From JASGMR01 sp963664675 (GTDB taxonomy: Bacteria > Thermotogota > Thermotogae > Petrotogales > Kosmotogaceae): DNA of 64,000 nucleotides. A program made the position numbers and the translations under genes. Where the stretch lies: contig CAXXLB010000020.1 of the NCBI GenBank assembly GCA_963664675.2, positions 1 through 64,000 on the forward strand, in the 5' to 3' direction. The notes below the pieces were generated by a model. The model searched no databases. It worked only from the letters and a program-made list of their open reading frames with translations, and had not been told where the DNA came from. Below are positions 34,464 through 42,932 of the stretch, piece by piece; positions within the stretch are counted from its first letter, which is position 1, and the number at the start of each line of letters is the position of its first letter.

Positions 34464-34512
34464 CGATAATTATTATCGATATTATCTTATCACTATCGGC
34501 AGCTAAAGTCAA
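34464..34512 (-). promoter_or_regulatory. nifS promoter with Fur-like palindrome
   Basis: Minus strand: TTGACT (34507–34512), 17-base spacer, TAAGAT (34484–34489), giving a start site near 34477. A perfect 15-bp palindrome CGATAAT-T-ATTATCG at 34464–34478 covers it and resembles the Fur 7-1-7 box. Further GATAAT-like half sites adjoin (34481–34486). The -35 box lies at the 3' end of rpiB. Confidence 0.65.
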
Positions 34513-34943
34513 GACTCAAGAATATCCATTTTCTCAGTTCTTTTTATATGTCTTCCGCCTTCGAATTTTTCATTCAGAAACACTTCGACGATCTCATTCG
34601 CCAGTGCGGGAGAGACGAGACGTCCCCCAAGACAGAGAACATTCGCGTTGTTGTGATGCCTCGCCATGGTCGCCATGTATGGATAAACACACAGCGCTGC
34701 TCTGATGCCTTTGAATCTGTTTGCAGTCATGGACACACCTATACCCGTTCCGCAGAGCAAAATTCCCTTGTTAGCGGGGTCTTCAAGAACTTTCTTTGAA
34801 AGTTTTTTCGCTATATCGGGGTAGTCCACAGAATCGAGACTGTGAGTGCCGATATCTATATATTCGTATTTCATATTCTCCAGATATTTTTTTACTTCTT
34901 CTTTCAAAACATATCCCGCGTGATCCGAACCAACTATTATCAT
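34509..34943 (-). CDS. rpiB: Ribose-5-phosphate isomerase B
   Basis: 144 residues from ATG 34943, which overlaps the stop of the preceding gene as ATGA with AAGGAG upstream; the longer frame from 34973 is unlikely. RpiB/LacAB fold: IIVGSDHAGYVLK at the start, LCGTGIGVSM with the active-site cysteine, and ARHHNNANVLCLGGR. It interconverts ribose-5-phosphate and ribulose-5-phosphate. Confidence 0.94.
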   Translation of the reverse strand: MIIVGSDHAGYVLKEEVKKYLENMKYEYIDIGTHSLDSVDYPDIAKKLSKKVLEDPANKGILLCGTGIGVSMTANRFKGIRAALCVYPYMATMARHHNNANVLCLGGRLVSPALANEIVEVFLNEKFEGGRHIKRTEKMDILES

Positions 34944-35500
34944 TTGATAACTCCTTTCGTAGATAAAATACATATAGATTTCAAAATTACTTCATCCTGT
35001 TCGGGATTGTCTGTAAATTGAAATTCCACTCCATTCTTTCTGATAAAAATATCTTCCGCCAGAAATTCATCTCCCTTGAGAAATGATTTCAAAATCAGCA
35101 GATCATCCTTTTCGTTATTCAGACCGTTCAAATTTTTTCTTCCCAGCCTTATGCCTACATAATTTTCCTTCATGGAAAGAAAGTCCTCATAAAATGTGTC
35201 GTCTAAAGGTTTCAATTCGAACATATCCAGGGTCTTGAACTCCATATCATAAAATCTGGCATCGAAGGTACTCTGGAACTCATCTTTCCTCTCCACGATC
35301 TGAATACCTCTCGAAACACTCTTTCTTATAATGAATCCCTTCTTTTCAAGGGCCTTCAGATGTTTGGTAACGGCGGAGGCACTCGAAATATTGAACTCCG
35401 CACTGATCTCCCTTATCGTGGGAGGAAATCCATTTTCTTCAATGAATTTTTTTATGTATTCCAGGACATTCTTCTGCCTGTAGGTTAAGTACTTGCTCAT
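34940..35500 (-). CDS. LexA-like repressor lacking the recognisable protease site
   Basis: 186 residues. The N-terminal ~65 residues are a clear LexA winged helix (LTYRQKNVLEYIKKFIEENG, then PPTIREISAEFNISS and SVSRGIQI). The C-terminal part occupies the place of the S24 self-cleaving domain but shows no Ala-Gly cleavage site, no G-x-S-M serine motif and no matching lysine. If it descends from LexA it would be a non-cleavable repressor, or regulated some other way. It overlaps gyrA by four bases and rpiB by four, so it sits in the gyrA operon. Confidence 0.75.
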   Translation of the reverse strand: MSKYLTYRQKNVLEYIKKFIEENGFPPTIREISAEFNISSASAVTKHLKALEKKGFIIRKSVSRGIQIVERKDEFQSTFDARFYDMEFKTLDMFELKPLDDTFYEDFLSMKENYVGIRLGRKNLNGLNNEKDDLLILKSFLKGDEFLAEDIFIRKNGVEFQFTDNPEQDEVILKSICILSTKGVIK

Positions 35501-37932
35501 AACTGCACCAAATCGGTTACTATTGCAATAGTAGCTAACTCATCATCTTCTTTTAATTCAACAATTTTGACACCCTGAGTTACCCTTCCCGTGAATCTTA
35601 TATCGGAAACAGGTATCCTTATGGACATCCCTTTCTTGGTTGCCATGATTATTTCCATATCATCATTAACTACCAGTGTTCCGACCACCTTTCCGGTCTT
35701 CTTTATATTCGAGAGGTTTTTAAGGCCTATTCCGCCCCTGTTCTGAGGTCTGTATTCCGGAAGCTTCGTCCTCTTACCGCTTCCGTTTTCAGTTGCCGTC
35801 AGCAGATATCTCTCATCTGATTCATGAATGACATTGGATGAGACTATGTAATCGTTCTTGCTCAGCTTCATGGCTTTCACACCCTGGGCTGTTCTCCCGA
35901 TAGGTCTGATCGACGATAAGTCGAATCTGATGACCATTCCGTTGGCAGTTGAAATTATTATATGTTCATCTTTACATTCACTTATTATCGCACCGATTAC
36001 ACTGTCGTCATCACCTATATTGATGGCTTTTATACCGTTTATTCTTGTGTTCGCAAAAAGACTCAGCTTTGTCCTTTTTATCTTTCCGAGTTTGGTAGTG
36101 ATAACGAGGAACTGCTTTTCCATATCTTCCTCTGAGAAAGGCAAAACCGTTCTCACATATTCGTCGGAATCGATTCGTATATAGTTCGAAATCAATTTAC
36201 CCTTCGAGGTTCTGTTCGAGAAATCTATCTCGTGATTATTGAGGAAGAACAACTTTCCCTTGGACGTTATGACTATAGTCTTATTTTTCCTCGTCGTGGT
36301 CAGAATAGTCTCTACGAAGTCGGTATCCCGGGTAGTCACACCTTTAACTCCCACTCCGCCTCTGTTCTGCTTTTTATATATATCCACCGGAGTAGATTTT
36401 ATATATCCCTTGCTGGTAACCAGAATGACTATGTCCTCATCTTTGATAAAATCCATAATATCGTAATCGTTGGCGCTCTCGGAAACTATTTTGGTTCTTC
36501 TCTTGTCTCCATATTTATCTTTCATTTCGGCCAGATCATCCTTTATGATATTAAAAATTTCATTTTTATCGGCCAGCAGTTCTCTGTAATGAGATATCTT
36601 TTCAACGAGCTCCTTATGTTCGTTCATGAGGTTCATAATTTCAAGCGAGGTGAGTCTCTTCAGCCTCATATCGAGAATCGCTTTGGATTGCTCTAAGGAT
36701 ATTTCCAGCACTCCCTGCAGATTCGTGGAAGCTTCCTTTTCATCTTTGGAGTTTTTAATTATATCAACAACGGTATCTATCGCTCTCGTCGCTTTTATCA
36801 GACCCTCAACAATATGGGCCCTCTTTGAAGCTTGCTCCAGAAGATATTCCGTTCTCTTGGTGATGATCTCAACTCTGTGATTCAAAAAGGAACTGAGAAT
36901 CTGTTTCAGATTCATATAAACGGGTCTTTTCTTTTCATCTATAACGAGCATGCTCACACTGAAAGTGTTTTGAAGTTGAGAATGCTTGTATAAAAGATTC
37001 AATACAACATTTGGATCGGCACCTCTTTTGAGTTCGATCAGAACCCGCATACCCTTTTTATCGGATTCATCTCTGATATTCCTGATCTGAACGTCTCTGA
37101 TATTATTCGCTGCCTTCGCAATCTGCTCTATTAAATCGGCCTTGGAAACATTGTAAGGAATTTCCGTTATGACTATGTTGTTGCCGGATTTCCCCTCGAC
37201 TATCTCCGCCTCGCCTCTGAGTATGAGTCTCCCCTTACCCTCGGTGTATATTTTCTTTATATTTTCCTTCCCGACGACCATCGCGCCCGTTGGAAAATCC
37301 GGGCCCTTGACAACGGTGAGTAATTCATCTATGGAAACCTCGGGGTTATCGATGAGTATATAGAGTGCCTCCACCAGTTCGTTAAGATTGTGCGGTGGAA
37401 TACCGGTCATCATTCCAACGGCGATACCGGAAGTCCCATTCATGAGAAGATTCGGGATCTTCGCTGGCAGAACATCGGGTTCCTTCAGGGTACCGTCAAA
37501 ATTATTCGTCATTTCGACGGTATTCTTATCCAGATCCGTCAAAAGTTCTTCGGCCAGCGTCTGCATCCTGGCCTCCGTATACCTGTAAGCTGCGGGAGGG
37601 TCCCTGTCAATCGAGCCGAAGTTTCCCTGACCGTCAATCAGAGGATATCTCATCGAGAAATCCTGGGCCATTCTTACGAGTGCGTCATAAATCGCCATAT
37701 CACCATGAGGGTGATATTTACCCATGACCTCTCCGATTATTCTCGCGCATTTCTTAAAAGGCTGGTTATGTCTCAGACTCAACTGTGACATACCGTATAA
37801 AATTCTTCTCTGAACCGGTTTCAATCCATCTCTGACGTCCGGTATTGCTCTACCCACAATTACGCTCATCGAATAGAGCATGTAAGAATCAACTAATTCA
37901 TCATTTATAGCTCTTGGAATTATTTCCGACAA
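35497..37932 (-). CDS. gyrA: DNA gyrase subunit A
   Basis: 811 residues. The start IIPRAINDELVDSYMLYSMS is typical. Catalytic tyrosine at Y118 in AAYRYTEAR. The C-terminal half is the six-bladed pinwheel with repeated NRGG blades (QNRGGVGVKG, QNRGGIGLKN), supporting GyrA rather than ParC. It breaks and rejoins DNA to introduce negative supercoils with GyrB (not in window). Residue 79, equivalent to E. coli Ser83 of the quinolone-resistance region, is methionine; Asp87 is kept as D83. Followed by the lexA-like gene. Confidence 0.94.
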   Translation of the reverse strand: MSEIIPRAINDELVDSYMLYSMSVIVGRAIPDVRDGLKPVQRRILYGMSQLSLRHNQPFKKCARIIGEVMGKYHPHGDMAIYDALVRMAQDFSMRYPLIDGQGNFGSIDRDPPAAYRYTEARMQTLAEELLTDLDKNTVEMTNNFDGTLKEPDVLPAKIPNLLMNGTSGIAVGMMTGIPPHNLNELVEALYILIDNPEVSIDELLTVVKGPDFPTGAMVVGKENIKKIYTEGKGRLILRGEAEIVEGKSGNNIVITEIPYNVSKADLIEQIAKAANNIRDVQIRNIRDESDKKGMRVLIELKRGADPNVVLNLLYKHSQLQNTFSVSMLVIDEKKRPVYMNLKQILSSFLNHRVEIITKRTEYLLEQASKRAHIVEGLIKATRAIDTVVDIIKNSKDEKEASTNLQGVLEISLEQSKAILDMRLKRLTSLEIMNLMNEHKELVEKISHYRELLADKNEIFNIIKDDLAEMKDKYGDKRRTKIVSESANDYDIMDFIKDEDIVILVTSKGYIKSTPVDIYKKQNRGGVGVKGVTTRDTDFVETILTTTRKNKTIVITSKGKLFFLNNHEIDFSNRTSKGKLISNYIRIDSDEYVRTVLPFSEEDMEKQFLVITTKLGKIKRTKLSLFANTRINGIKAINIGDDDSVIGAIISECKDEHIIISTANGMVIRFDLSSIRPIGRTAQGVKAMKLSKNDYIVSSNVIHESDERYLLTATENGSGKRTKLPEYRPQNRGGIGLKNLSNIKKTGKVVGTLVVNDDMEIIMATKKGMSIRIPVSDIRFTGRVTQGVKIVELKEDDELATIAIVTDLVQL

Positions 37933-37957
37933 AATATTTTCTCCTTTCTAACTTAGC

Positions 37958-39874
37958 TTAAGAAATAACGGATCCGGAATCGATATCTCCATCGACGGTT
38001 AAAACTTTCAAAGTTTTTCCGTTCTTCGCGGCCAGAAGCATTCCCTGAGATTCCACTCCAAATAATTTCGTTTTCTTAAGGTTAGCAAACACAATTATTT
38101 TTTTATCTACTAATTCTTCGGGTCTGTAATGTTTGGCGATTCCGGCAACGATTTGCCTTTCCTCATCACCAATCTGAACCTTCAGCTTCATAAGTTTTTC
38201 AGATCCCTTTATATTTTCCGCACTTTTAACGAGCGCAACTCTGAATTGAAGTTTTTTAAAATCATCTATACCAACTACATTTACATTCTCTTCATCGACC
38301 TTTTCTTCCTCTGCGGTATTGCTCTTCATTTCTATAACTTTCTTATGTTTCTTGACGTCTATTCTCGGGAACAGGGGTATATCACTGTAAACATCCTTTC
38401 CGGACTCCAGTTTCCCGGTCGAAAGATCCGAAAAAGTTTCGCTGTCTTCAACACCTATTCTCTTGAAAATCTCCTGTGATGTCTCCGGCATGATCGGCTC
38501 GATCATGAGAGAAACGAGTCTTATCACATCGAGAAGGTTGTAAAGCACGGTGTTCAGCATTCCTTTATATTCCTGATTTTTCCCCAGCTTCCAGGGCTCG
38601 GTTAAATCTATGTATTTGTTATCGAATCTGACGAGTTCCCAGATGGTTTCCAGAGCATTCGAGAACTTCAGTTCGTCCATTTCCTTCTTGTAGTTTGCGA
38701 TCGTTTTTTCTATTAAATCGTACAATTTTTCATCATATTCTGTGGGCATTTCCTTTTCGGGAATCTTACCCCTGTTGTATTTTTTAATCATGGCAACGGT
38801 TCTGTGAAGAAGATTCCCCAGATCGTTTGCCAGATCGGAATTGATTCTGTTTATCAGATTATCTTCAGAAAAATCTCCATCTTTACCGAACTGAATGTCC
38901 TTGAGAAGGTAATATCTTATCGGATCGTTCCCATAGGTTTTTATCAGAATTCTGGGATCGATGGCATTTCCAGCAGATTTTGATATCTTCTCACCGTTCA
39001 CCGTCAGCCAGCCGTGGGCAAAAACCTTTTCCGGTAATGGAAGACCTACTGACATCAGCATTGCCGGCCATATGAGCGAATGGAATCTGTTGATCTCCTT
39101 GCCGATCAGATGCAACTGAGCGGGCCAATATTTGTCGAACTTTTCGGAATCATCCGGATACCCTATCGCACTTATGTAGTTCAGCAACGCATCCACCCAG
39201 ACATAGACGACATGTTCCGGATCGCTTTCCAGGGGAATACCCCAATCGAAGGATGTCCTCGTAATACTGAGATCCCTCAATCCGGATTCAAGAATATTCA
39301 GCATTTCATTTCTCCTGAAAGTCGGCTGCGCGAACTCGGGATTTTCATAAAATAATTTTTTCAGGGGCACATTGTATTTCGAAAGCTTGAAGAAATAATT
39401 TTCCTCACTGACCCACTTCACTTCTTTTCCACAATCGGGACAGGTTTTACTATCTTTCAGATCTTCCTCAGTCCAGAAAGTTTCACAAGGGATGCAGTAC
39501 CAGCCTTCGTACTTTCCTTTATATACATCACCATTTTCAATCATCTTGTTTATAAAGTACTTCACGGTTTTCATATGACTTTCATCGGTTGTCCTGACAA
39601 AATAATCGTATGAGAGATTCAGATCCCTCCAGAGACTTTTAAACTTTCCTGAAACCATGTCACAATATTCCTGCGGGTCCAGTTTCAGATCCTTTGCTTT
39701 GTTCATGACCTTCTGGCCGTGTTCGTCGGTTCCTGTCAGGAAAAACACTTCATATCCCAGCATTCTCTTGTATCTCGCGATCACATCGGCAACTATGGTA
39801 GTGTATGTAGTTCCGATATGCGGCTCGGCATTCAGGTAATATATCGGCGTAGTCAAAAAATATTTAGGCTTCAT
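37958..39874 (-). CDS. metG: Methionyl-tRNA synthetase with C-terminal tRNA-binding domain
   Basis: 638 residues. HIGH motif HIG at 19–21, zinc-binding knuckle CIPCETFW...CPDCGK, KISKSAGN as the KMSKS loop, and an EMAP-like tRNA-binding/dimerisation domain in the last ~105 residues (KLQFRVALVKSAENI). Charges tRNA-Met for translation. It is followed by gyrA after 25 bases. The leader contains an extended -10 promoter and a short hairpin with seven T. Confidence 0.96.
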   Translation of the reverse strand: MKPKYFLTTPIYYLNAEPHIGTTYTTIVADVIARYKRMLGYEVFFLTGTDEHGQKVMNKAKDLKLDPQEYCDMVSGKFKSLWRDLNLSYDYFVRTTDESHMKTVKYFINKMIENGDVYKGKYEGWYCIPCETFWTEEDLKDSKTCPDCGKEVKWVSEENYFFKLSKYNVPLKKLFYENPEFAQPTFRRNEMLNILESGLRDLSITRTSFDWGIPLESDPEHVVYVWVDALLNYISAIGYPDDSEKFDKYWPAQLHLIGKEINRFHSLIWPAMLMSVGLPLPEKVFAHGWLTVNGEKISKSAGNAIDPRILIKTYGNDPIRYYLLKDIQFGKDGDFSEDNLINRINSDLANDLGNLLHRTVAMIKKYNRGKIPEKEMPTEYDEKLYDLIEKTIANYKKEMDELKFSNALETIWELVRFDNKYIDLTEPWKLGKNQEYKGMLNTVLYNLLDVIRLVSLMIEPIMPETSQEIFKRIGVEDSETFSDLSTGKLESGKDVYSDIPLFPRIDVKKHKKVIEMKSNTAEEEKVDEENVNVVGIDDFKKLQFRVALVKSAENIKGSEKLMKLKVQIGDEERQIVAGIAKHYRPEELVDKKIIVFANLKKTKLFGVESQGMLLAAKNGKTLKVLTVDGDIDSGSVIS

Positions 39875-39895
39875 ACGGGTTTCCTCCTTACAACC

Positions 39896-39948
39896 AAAAA
39901 AATCCCAGAGTCCCCTCTGAGAACAAAATCTACTTCACTATTATAACA
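39896..39948 (-). promoter_or_regulatory. metG promoter and attenuator-like leader hairpin
   Basis: Minus strand: extended -10 TGTTATAAT with TATAAT at 39940–39945 and no good -35. About ten bases after the expected start site an 8-bp stem (39915–39922 with 39903–39910, GGGA loop, one or two G-T pairs) is followed by seven T (39896–39902). The ATG is 22 bases further. This has the form of an intrinsic terminator inside the leader. Confidence 0.6.
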
Positions 39949-40146
39949 TCAAAAAACCCAAGATTTATTTAAGATTTCGATAAATCTGATTTTGTATTTA
40001 TGAACTACAGAAGGCCATAATAAGAGGGGTCAAAACCGATCGTTTTATCCTTCATAAAAATATAAAACCGCACATCAAAAATTCTGTCGTCATTATTCTT
40101 ATCGGAAATACCCTCAGGTTTTTAAATTAAAAATTATTCTTCTCTC
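39949..40146. other. Intergenic between metG and the EF-Ts gene
   Basis: AT-rich spacer between two divergent promoters. No coding frame or repeat of note was seen. Confidence 0.5.
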
Positions 40147-40188
40147 TTGACATATTATACTATTTGTACTAATATAGTTCAAATAGTA
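40147..40188 (+). promoter_or_regulatory. Promoter with 31-bp palindromic operator
   Basis: TTGACA (40147–40152), 17-base spacer, TAATAT (40170–40175). A palindrome centred at 40173 covers the spacer and -10: outer arms TACTATTTG (40158–40166) and CAAATAGTA (40180–40188), inner arms ACTA (40168–40171) and TAGT (40175–40178). The size suits a TetR-family repressor, and the second gene of the operon is one. Confidence 0.8.
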
Positions 40189-40213
40189 CATTTTATAGAT
40201 AGGAGGTAACAAA

Positions 40214-40813
40214 ATGAAGGTAACACCGAACACGGTAAAACAATTACACGATCAGACGGGCGCGGGATACATGGATGCGAAGAGAGCTCTCGAACAAACG
40301 AACGGGAATTTTGAAAGGGCGGTTATCGTACTGCGCGAAAAGGGTATTTCGATCGCAAAGAAAAAATCGATCAGAATAACTGGGGAAGGTACCATAGGAT
40401 TTTATTCCCACTTCAACGACCGCGTAGGCGTGATGGTAGAACTGAATTGCGAAACCGATTTCGCCGCTTCCACGGATATTTTCAAAAATCTGGCTCACGA
40501 TCTTGCGGTGCATATAGCGGCGATGAATCCGCTTTACATTTCTCGCACCGACATCCCGGAAGAAACTATTGAAGATGAAAAGGATATATACGAAGCACAA
40601 ATCAAAAATAAAGAAAATACGGGGAATAATGTGAATTCCACCGTAGAGGAGAGACTTGAAAAATATTATCGGGACAACTGTCTTCTTGATCAACCATATT
40701 TCAAAGATCCGGATAAGAGTGTGAACGACCTCCTCGTGGAATGCATAACCGCGTTAAAAGAAAATATCACTGTCAAACGTTTCACGCGTTACGAAGTGGG
40801 AGGAGAAATATGA
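40214..40813 (+). CDS. tsf: Elongation factor Ts homologue (short form)
   Basis: 199 residues, the short EF-Ts form known from Thermotoga/Thermus-type bacteria. N-terminal UBA-like start (KQLHDQTGAGYMDAKRALEQ) and the core nucleotide-exchange motif NCETDFAA are present. Strong AGGAGG seven bases upstream. EF-Ts reloads EF-Tu with GTP. The setting is unusual: no rpsB in front and no pyrH or frr behind. Instead the gene is co-transcribed with a TetR regulator, behind a palindromic operator. The acidic insert after residue 115 (about 115–145) is less conserved. It could be the only tsf moved from its usual operon or a regulated paralogue; the rest of the genome is needed to decide. Confidence 0.85.
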   Translation: MKVTPNTVKQLHDQTGAGYMDAKRALEQTNGNFERAVIVLREKGISIAKKKSIRITGEGTIGFYSHFNDRVGVMVELNCETDFAASTDIFKNLAHDLAVHIAAMNPLYISRTDIPEETIEDEKDIYEAQIKNKENTGNNVNSTVEERLEKYYRDNCLLDQPYFKDPDKSVNDLLVECITALKENITVKRFTRYEVGGEI

Positions 40814-41400
40814 ACAAAAAGGCGGATAAAATACTGAAAACTACGATAAAGTTGTTCATTCGTGATGGGATTAAAAAAATCACCATGGACGATATAGCTG
40901 AAAATTCAAAAGTATCCAAGGTCACGATATACAAGTATTTTAAGGATAAGGATTCGCTGTATCTCGAAGTCAGCAGACACATTTATTCGTATTATTTTGA
41001 AAAGCTGAGAGGTACGGTCGCTTCGGAGGATACTCTTATTGAAAAACTGTATAAATTCATGGATATCGTCTGTGATTTCACCGACACCGGAAAATTTGAA
41101 CTGTGCAGGGATCTCGCTGAATACGACGATGCAATTGAAGATGAATACGAGAGGTATTTGCAGACGTACAGACGCTCCATGTTGACTCTAATCGATGAAG
41201 GAATTAAAAATGATCTCATAAAAAAGAATTTGGACAGGAACATGATTTTTCACTACATCGATATGGGTGTGAATTATTACCAGCAAAATCCCGAATACAG
41301 AAACAGGATGATCAGCGACGGAGAGTTCCAGAAACAGTTCATGCTGTTCTATATCGGTAACATATTCGTCGATGGAAAACAGATATTATCAGTTCAGTGA
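40810..41400 (+). CDS. TetR-family transcriptional regulator
   Basis: 196 residues from ATG 40810, which overlaps the EF-Ts stop (ATGA) with AGGAG upstream; the longer frame from 40741 is unlikely. TetR_N helix-turn-helix: AADKILK-type start, KKITMDDIAENSKVSKVTIY, KYFKDKDSLYLEV. The C-terminal ligand domain is not recognised; it is helical as usual. Likely represses its own operon through the palindrome at 40158–40188. Confidence 0.9.
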   Translation: MNKKADKILKTTIKLFIRDGIKKITMDDIAENSKVSKVTIYKYFKDKDSLYLEVSRHIYSYYFEKLRGTVASEDTLIEKLYKFMDIVCDFTDTGKFELCRDLAEYDDAIEDEYERYLQTYRRSMLTLIDEGIKNDLIKKNLDRNMIFHYIDMGVNYYQQNPEYRNRMISDGEFQKQFMLFYIGNIFVDGKQILSVQ

Positions 41401-41409
41401 GATGCCACG

Positions 41410-41715
41410 ATGAGACAGAGCAAATTACAATACTTCATCAATCTTGCAAAAACGGGTACTGAGGAATCGATCGGGGAAATTATGAGGCACCTAAACAAAA
41501 ACATGACTCTGTCCGAATCGAAATTCATAGATTTCGCTCTGGGCAACGTGGAAAATGACACTGGAATAAAAACCATGGAATATTATTTGTTCAACGGCAC
41601 CCAGATACAGAGGAACTACTGTGCGTTGTATTTCGGGAGACGTTGTGATTATCACATAATCAGAAAAGCGTACAACGCGGGTTTAATAGATGCGAAACAG
41701 GCCTTCTCAAGATGA
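41410..41715 (+). CDS. Hypothetical 101-residue protein
   Basis: Starts nine bases after the TetR stop in the same direction, so probably part of the EF-Ts–TetR operon. Helical, with two cysteines near the end (NYCALYFGRRCDYH) and no membrane segment. No family recognised. The GTGAG six bases before the ATG is a weak ribosome-binding site. The context suggests an accessory role in whatever the operon controls. Confidence 0.6.
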   Translation: MRQSKLQYFINLAKTGTEESIGEIMRHLNKNMTLSESKFIDFALGNVENDTGIKTMEYYLFNGTQIQRNYCALYFGRRCDYHIIRKAYNAGLIDAKQAFSR

Positions 41716-41833
41716 GTTTTTGAGCTCGTGTGGGCGATGTTTCGTTTACAGAATTTTTCACATCAATTCACAGTTTGAAAATCAACGATTTCTCTGCGCT
41801 TCGATTTAAATTTCGGTAATGCTTTGATTAATT

Positions 41834-41862
41834 AAAAAAAGGACATGCTTTTTCGCATGTCC
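41834..41862 (-). terminator. Terminator after lsrB-like gene
   Basis: GGACATGC (41841–41848) pairs with GCATGTCC (41855–41862). On the minus strand seven T follow (41834–41840). It ends the lsrACDB-type operon and would also slow plus-strand transcription from the EF-Ts operon. Confidence 0.9.
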
Positions 41863-41883
41863 TCATCGTTTATAGATTATTCC

Positions 41884-42912
41884 TTAGAAATTGTATTCGT
41901 CAACGTTGTATCTGGTGAATACAAGTCTTTCGGGAAGAATGATCAATCCGTTGTCTTCTTTGTCATAAGCTGCATCATAACCCTGTGCGGAATTGTTGAG
42001 AATCGTGAATTCTCCAAGTGTTCCCGGCATTGCGAAAGAATCGCCGACTTTGTACTCAACACCGTTGGCGAGCATCTGATATGCTACATAAACCGAAGCA
42101 GCACCCTGAACTCCACAGTCCCAGAGACCTCCCTGCAAAACTGTTCCTCTTTCGATGTAGGGTTTGATAACACTCGGTGTAGTGAATCCAACAACCGCGA
42201 TTTCTCCACTCTTGTCGAGATTTTCAATTGCTTTCGCCGTTCCGGGGAATGCCGTGGAATCGGGACAGATTATGGCATCTATATCCGGATATGTGTTGAT
42301 TATCTGTTCAGCAACCGATACCGCCTTTGGGAAATTCATATCACTGTATTGTGTCGTAACGATTTCCCAGTTCGGGTGTTCATTGGCAATGACTTCCTTC
42401 GCATATGTTGTCCATGCATTCTGGTCCGTAACCGTTGGTGAGGAATAGTGGAACGCTACCTTCAACGTTTTTCCACTTGGAATCGAACCGATTTGATTCT
42501 CAACCATTTCAACCAGCAATTTTCCCAATATGTCCGGAGTACCCTGGTTGATATAGAAATCTCTGTAATCTGGAGTAACATCCGAATCCCATGTTAATAC
42601 CAGAACACCTCTGCTTCTCGCTCTCTCCAGGGCTGAATTCAAACCTGTGGGTGAATTGGATGAAATCAGAATTGCATCCGCGCCGGTATTGATAGCGGTA
42701 TTTATGAATCTGACCTGTTCCGAAACCGATGCTTCGGACGGTCCGTCATAAATAACATCCACTCCGAGCTCTTCCCCCATCGCTACTGCTGCTGCACCGG
42801 CAACTTCAAAAAAGTTTTCTCCTATAATTTTAGGAATAAAATAAAATTTCAATGAAAATCCCGTTGAGATCAAAAACAATGCTACTAAAACCAATAAAAA
42901 TACTTTTTTCAT
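41884..42912 (-). CDS. lsrB: Autoinducer-2-binding protein (LsrB-like)
   Basis: 342 residues with a signal peptide (KKVFLLVLVALFLISTGFS) and type I periplasmic-binding fold. It follows E. coli LsrB through almost the whole length: FIPKI, DVIYDGPSEASVS, LTWDSD, YINQGTP, YSSPTVTDQN, HPNWEIVTTQ, LPERLVF. By alignment from memory, AI-2 ligand residues K35, D116, D166, Q167 and P220 are conserved, while A222 is serine (CPDSTAF). Captures AI-2 or a closely related furanosyl ligand. Last gene of the transporter operon, behind a strong terminator. Confidence 0.9.
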   Translation of the reverse strand: MKKVFLLVLVALFLISTGFSLKFYFIPKIIGENFFEVAGAAAVAMGEELGVDVIYDGPSEASVSEQVRFINTAINTGADAILISSNSPTGLNSALERARSRGVLVLTWDSDVTPDYRDFYINQGTPDILGKLLVEMVENQIGSIPSGKTLKVAFHYSSPTVTDQNAWTTYAKEVIANEHPNWEIVTTQYSDMNFPKAVSVAEQIINTYPDIDAIICPDSTAFPGTAKAIENLDKSGEIAVVGFTTPSVIKPYIERGTVLQGGLWDCGVQGAASVYVAYQMLANGVEYKVGDSFAMPGTLGEFTILNNSAQGYDAAYDKEDNGLIILPERLVFTRYNVDEYNF

Positions 42913-42932
42913 AAGTTTCCCCTCCTATTTTA

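Noticed and set aside
39896..39948. T-box or SAM riboswitch before metG
   Set aside because: The leader is only about 60 bases and holds a single short hairpin; no specifier or T-box sequence fits.
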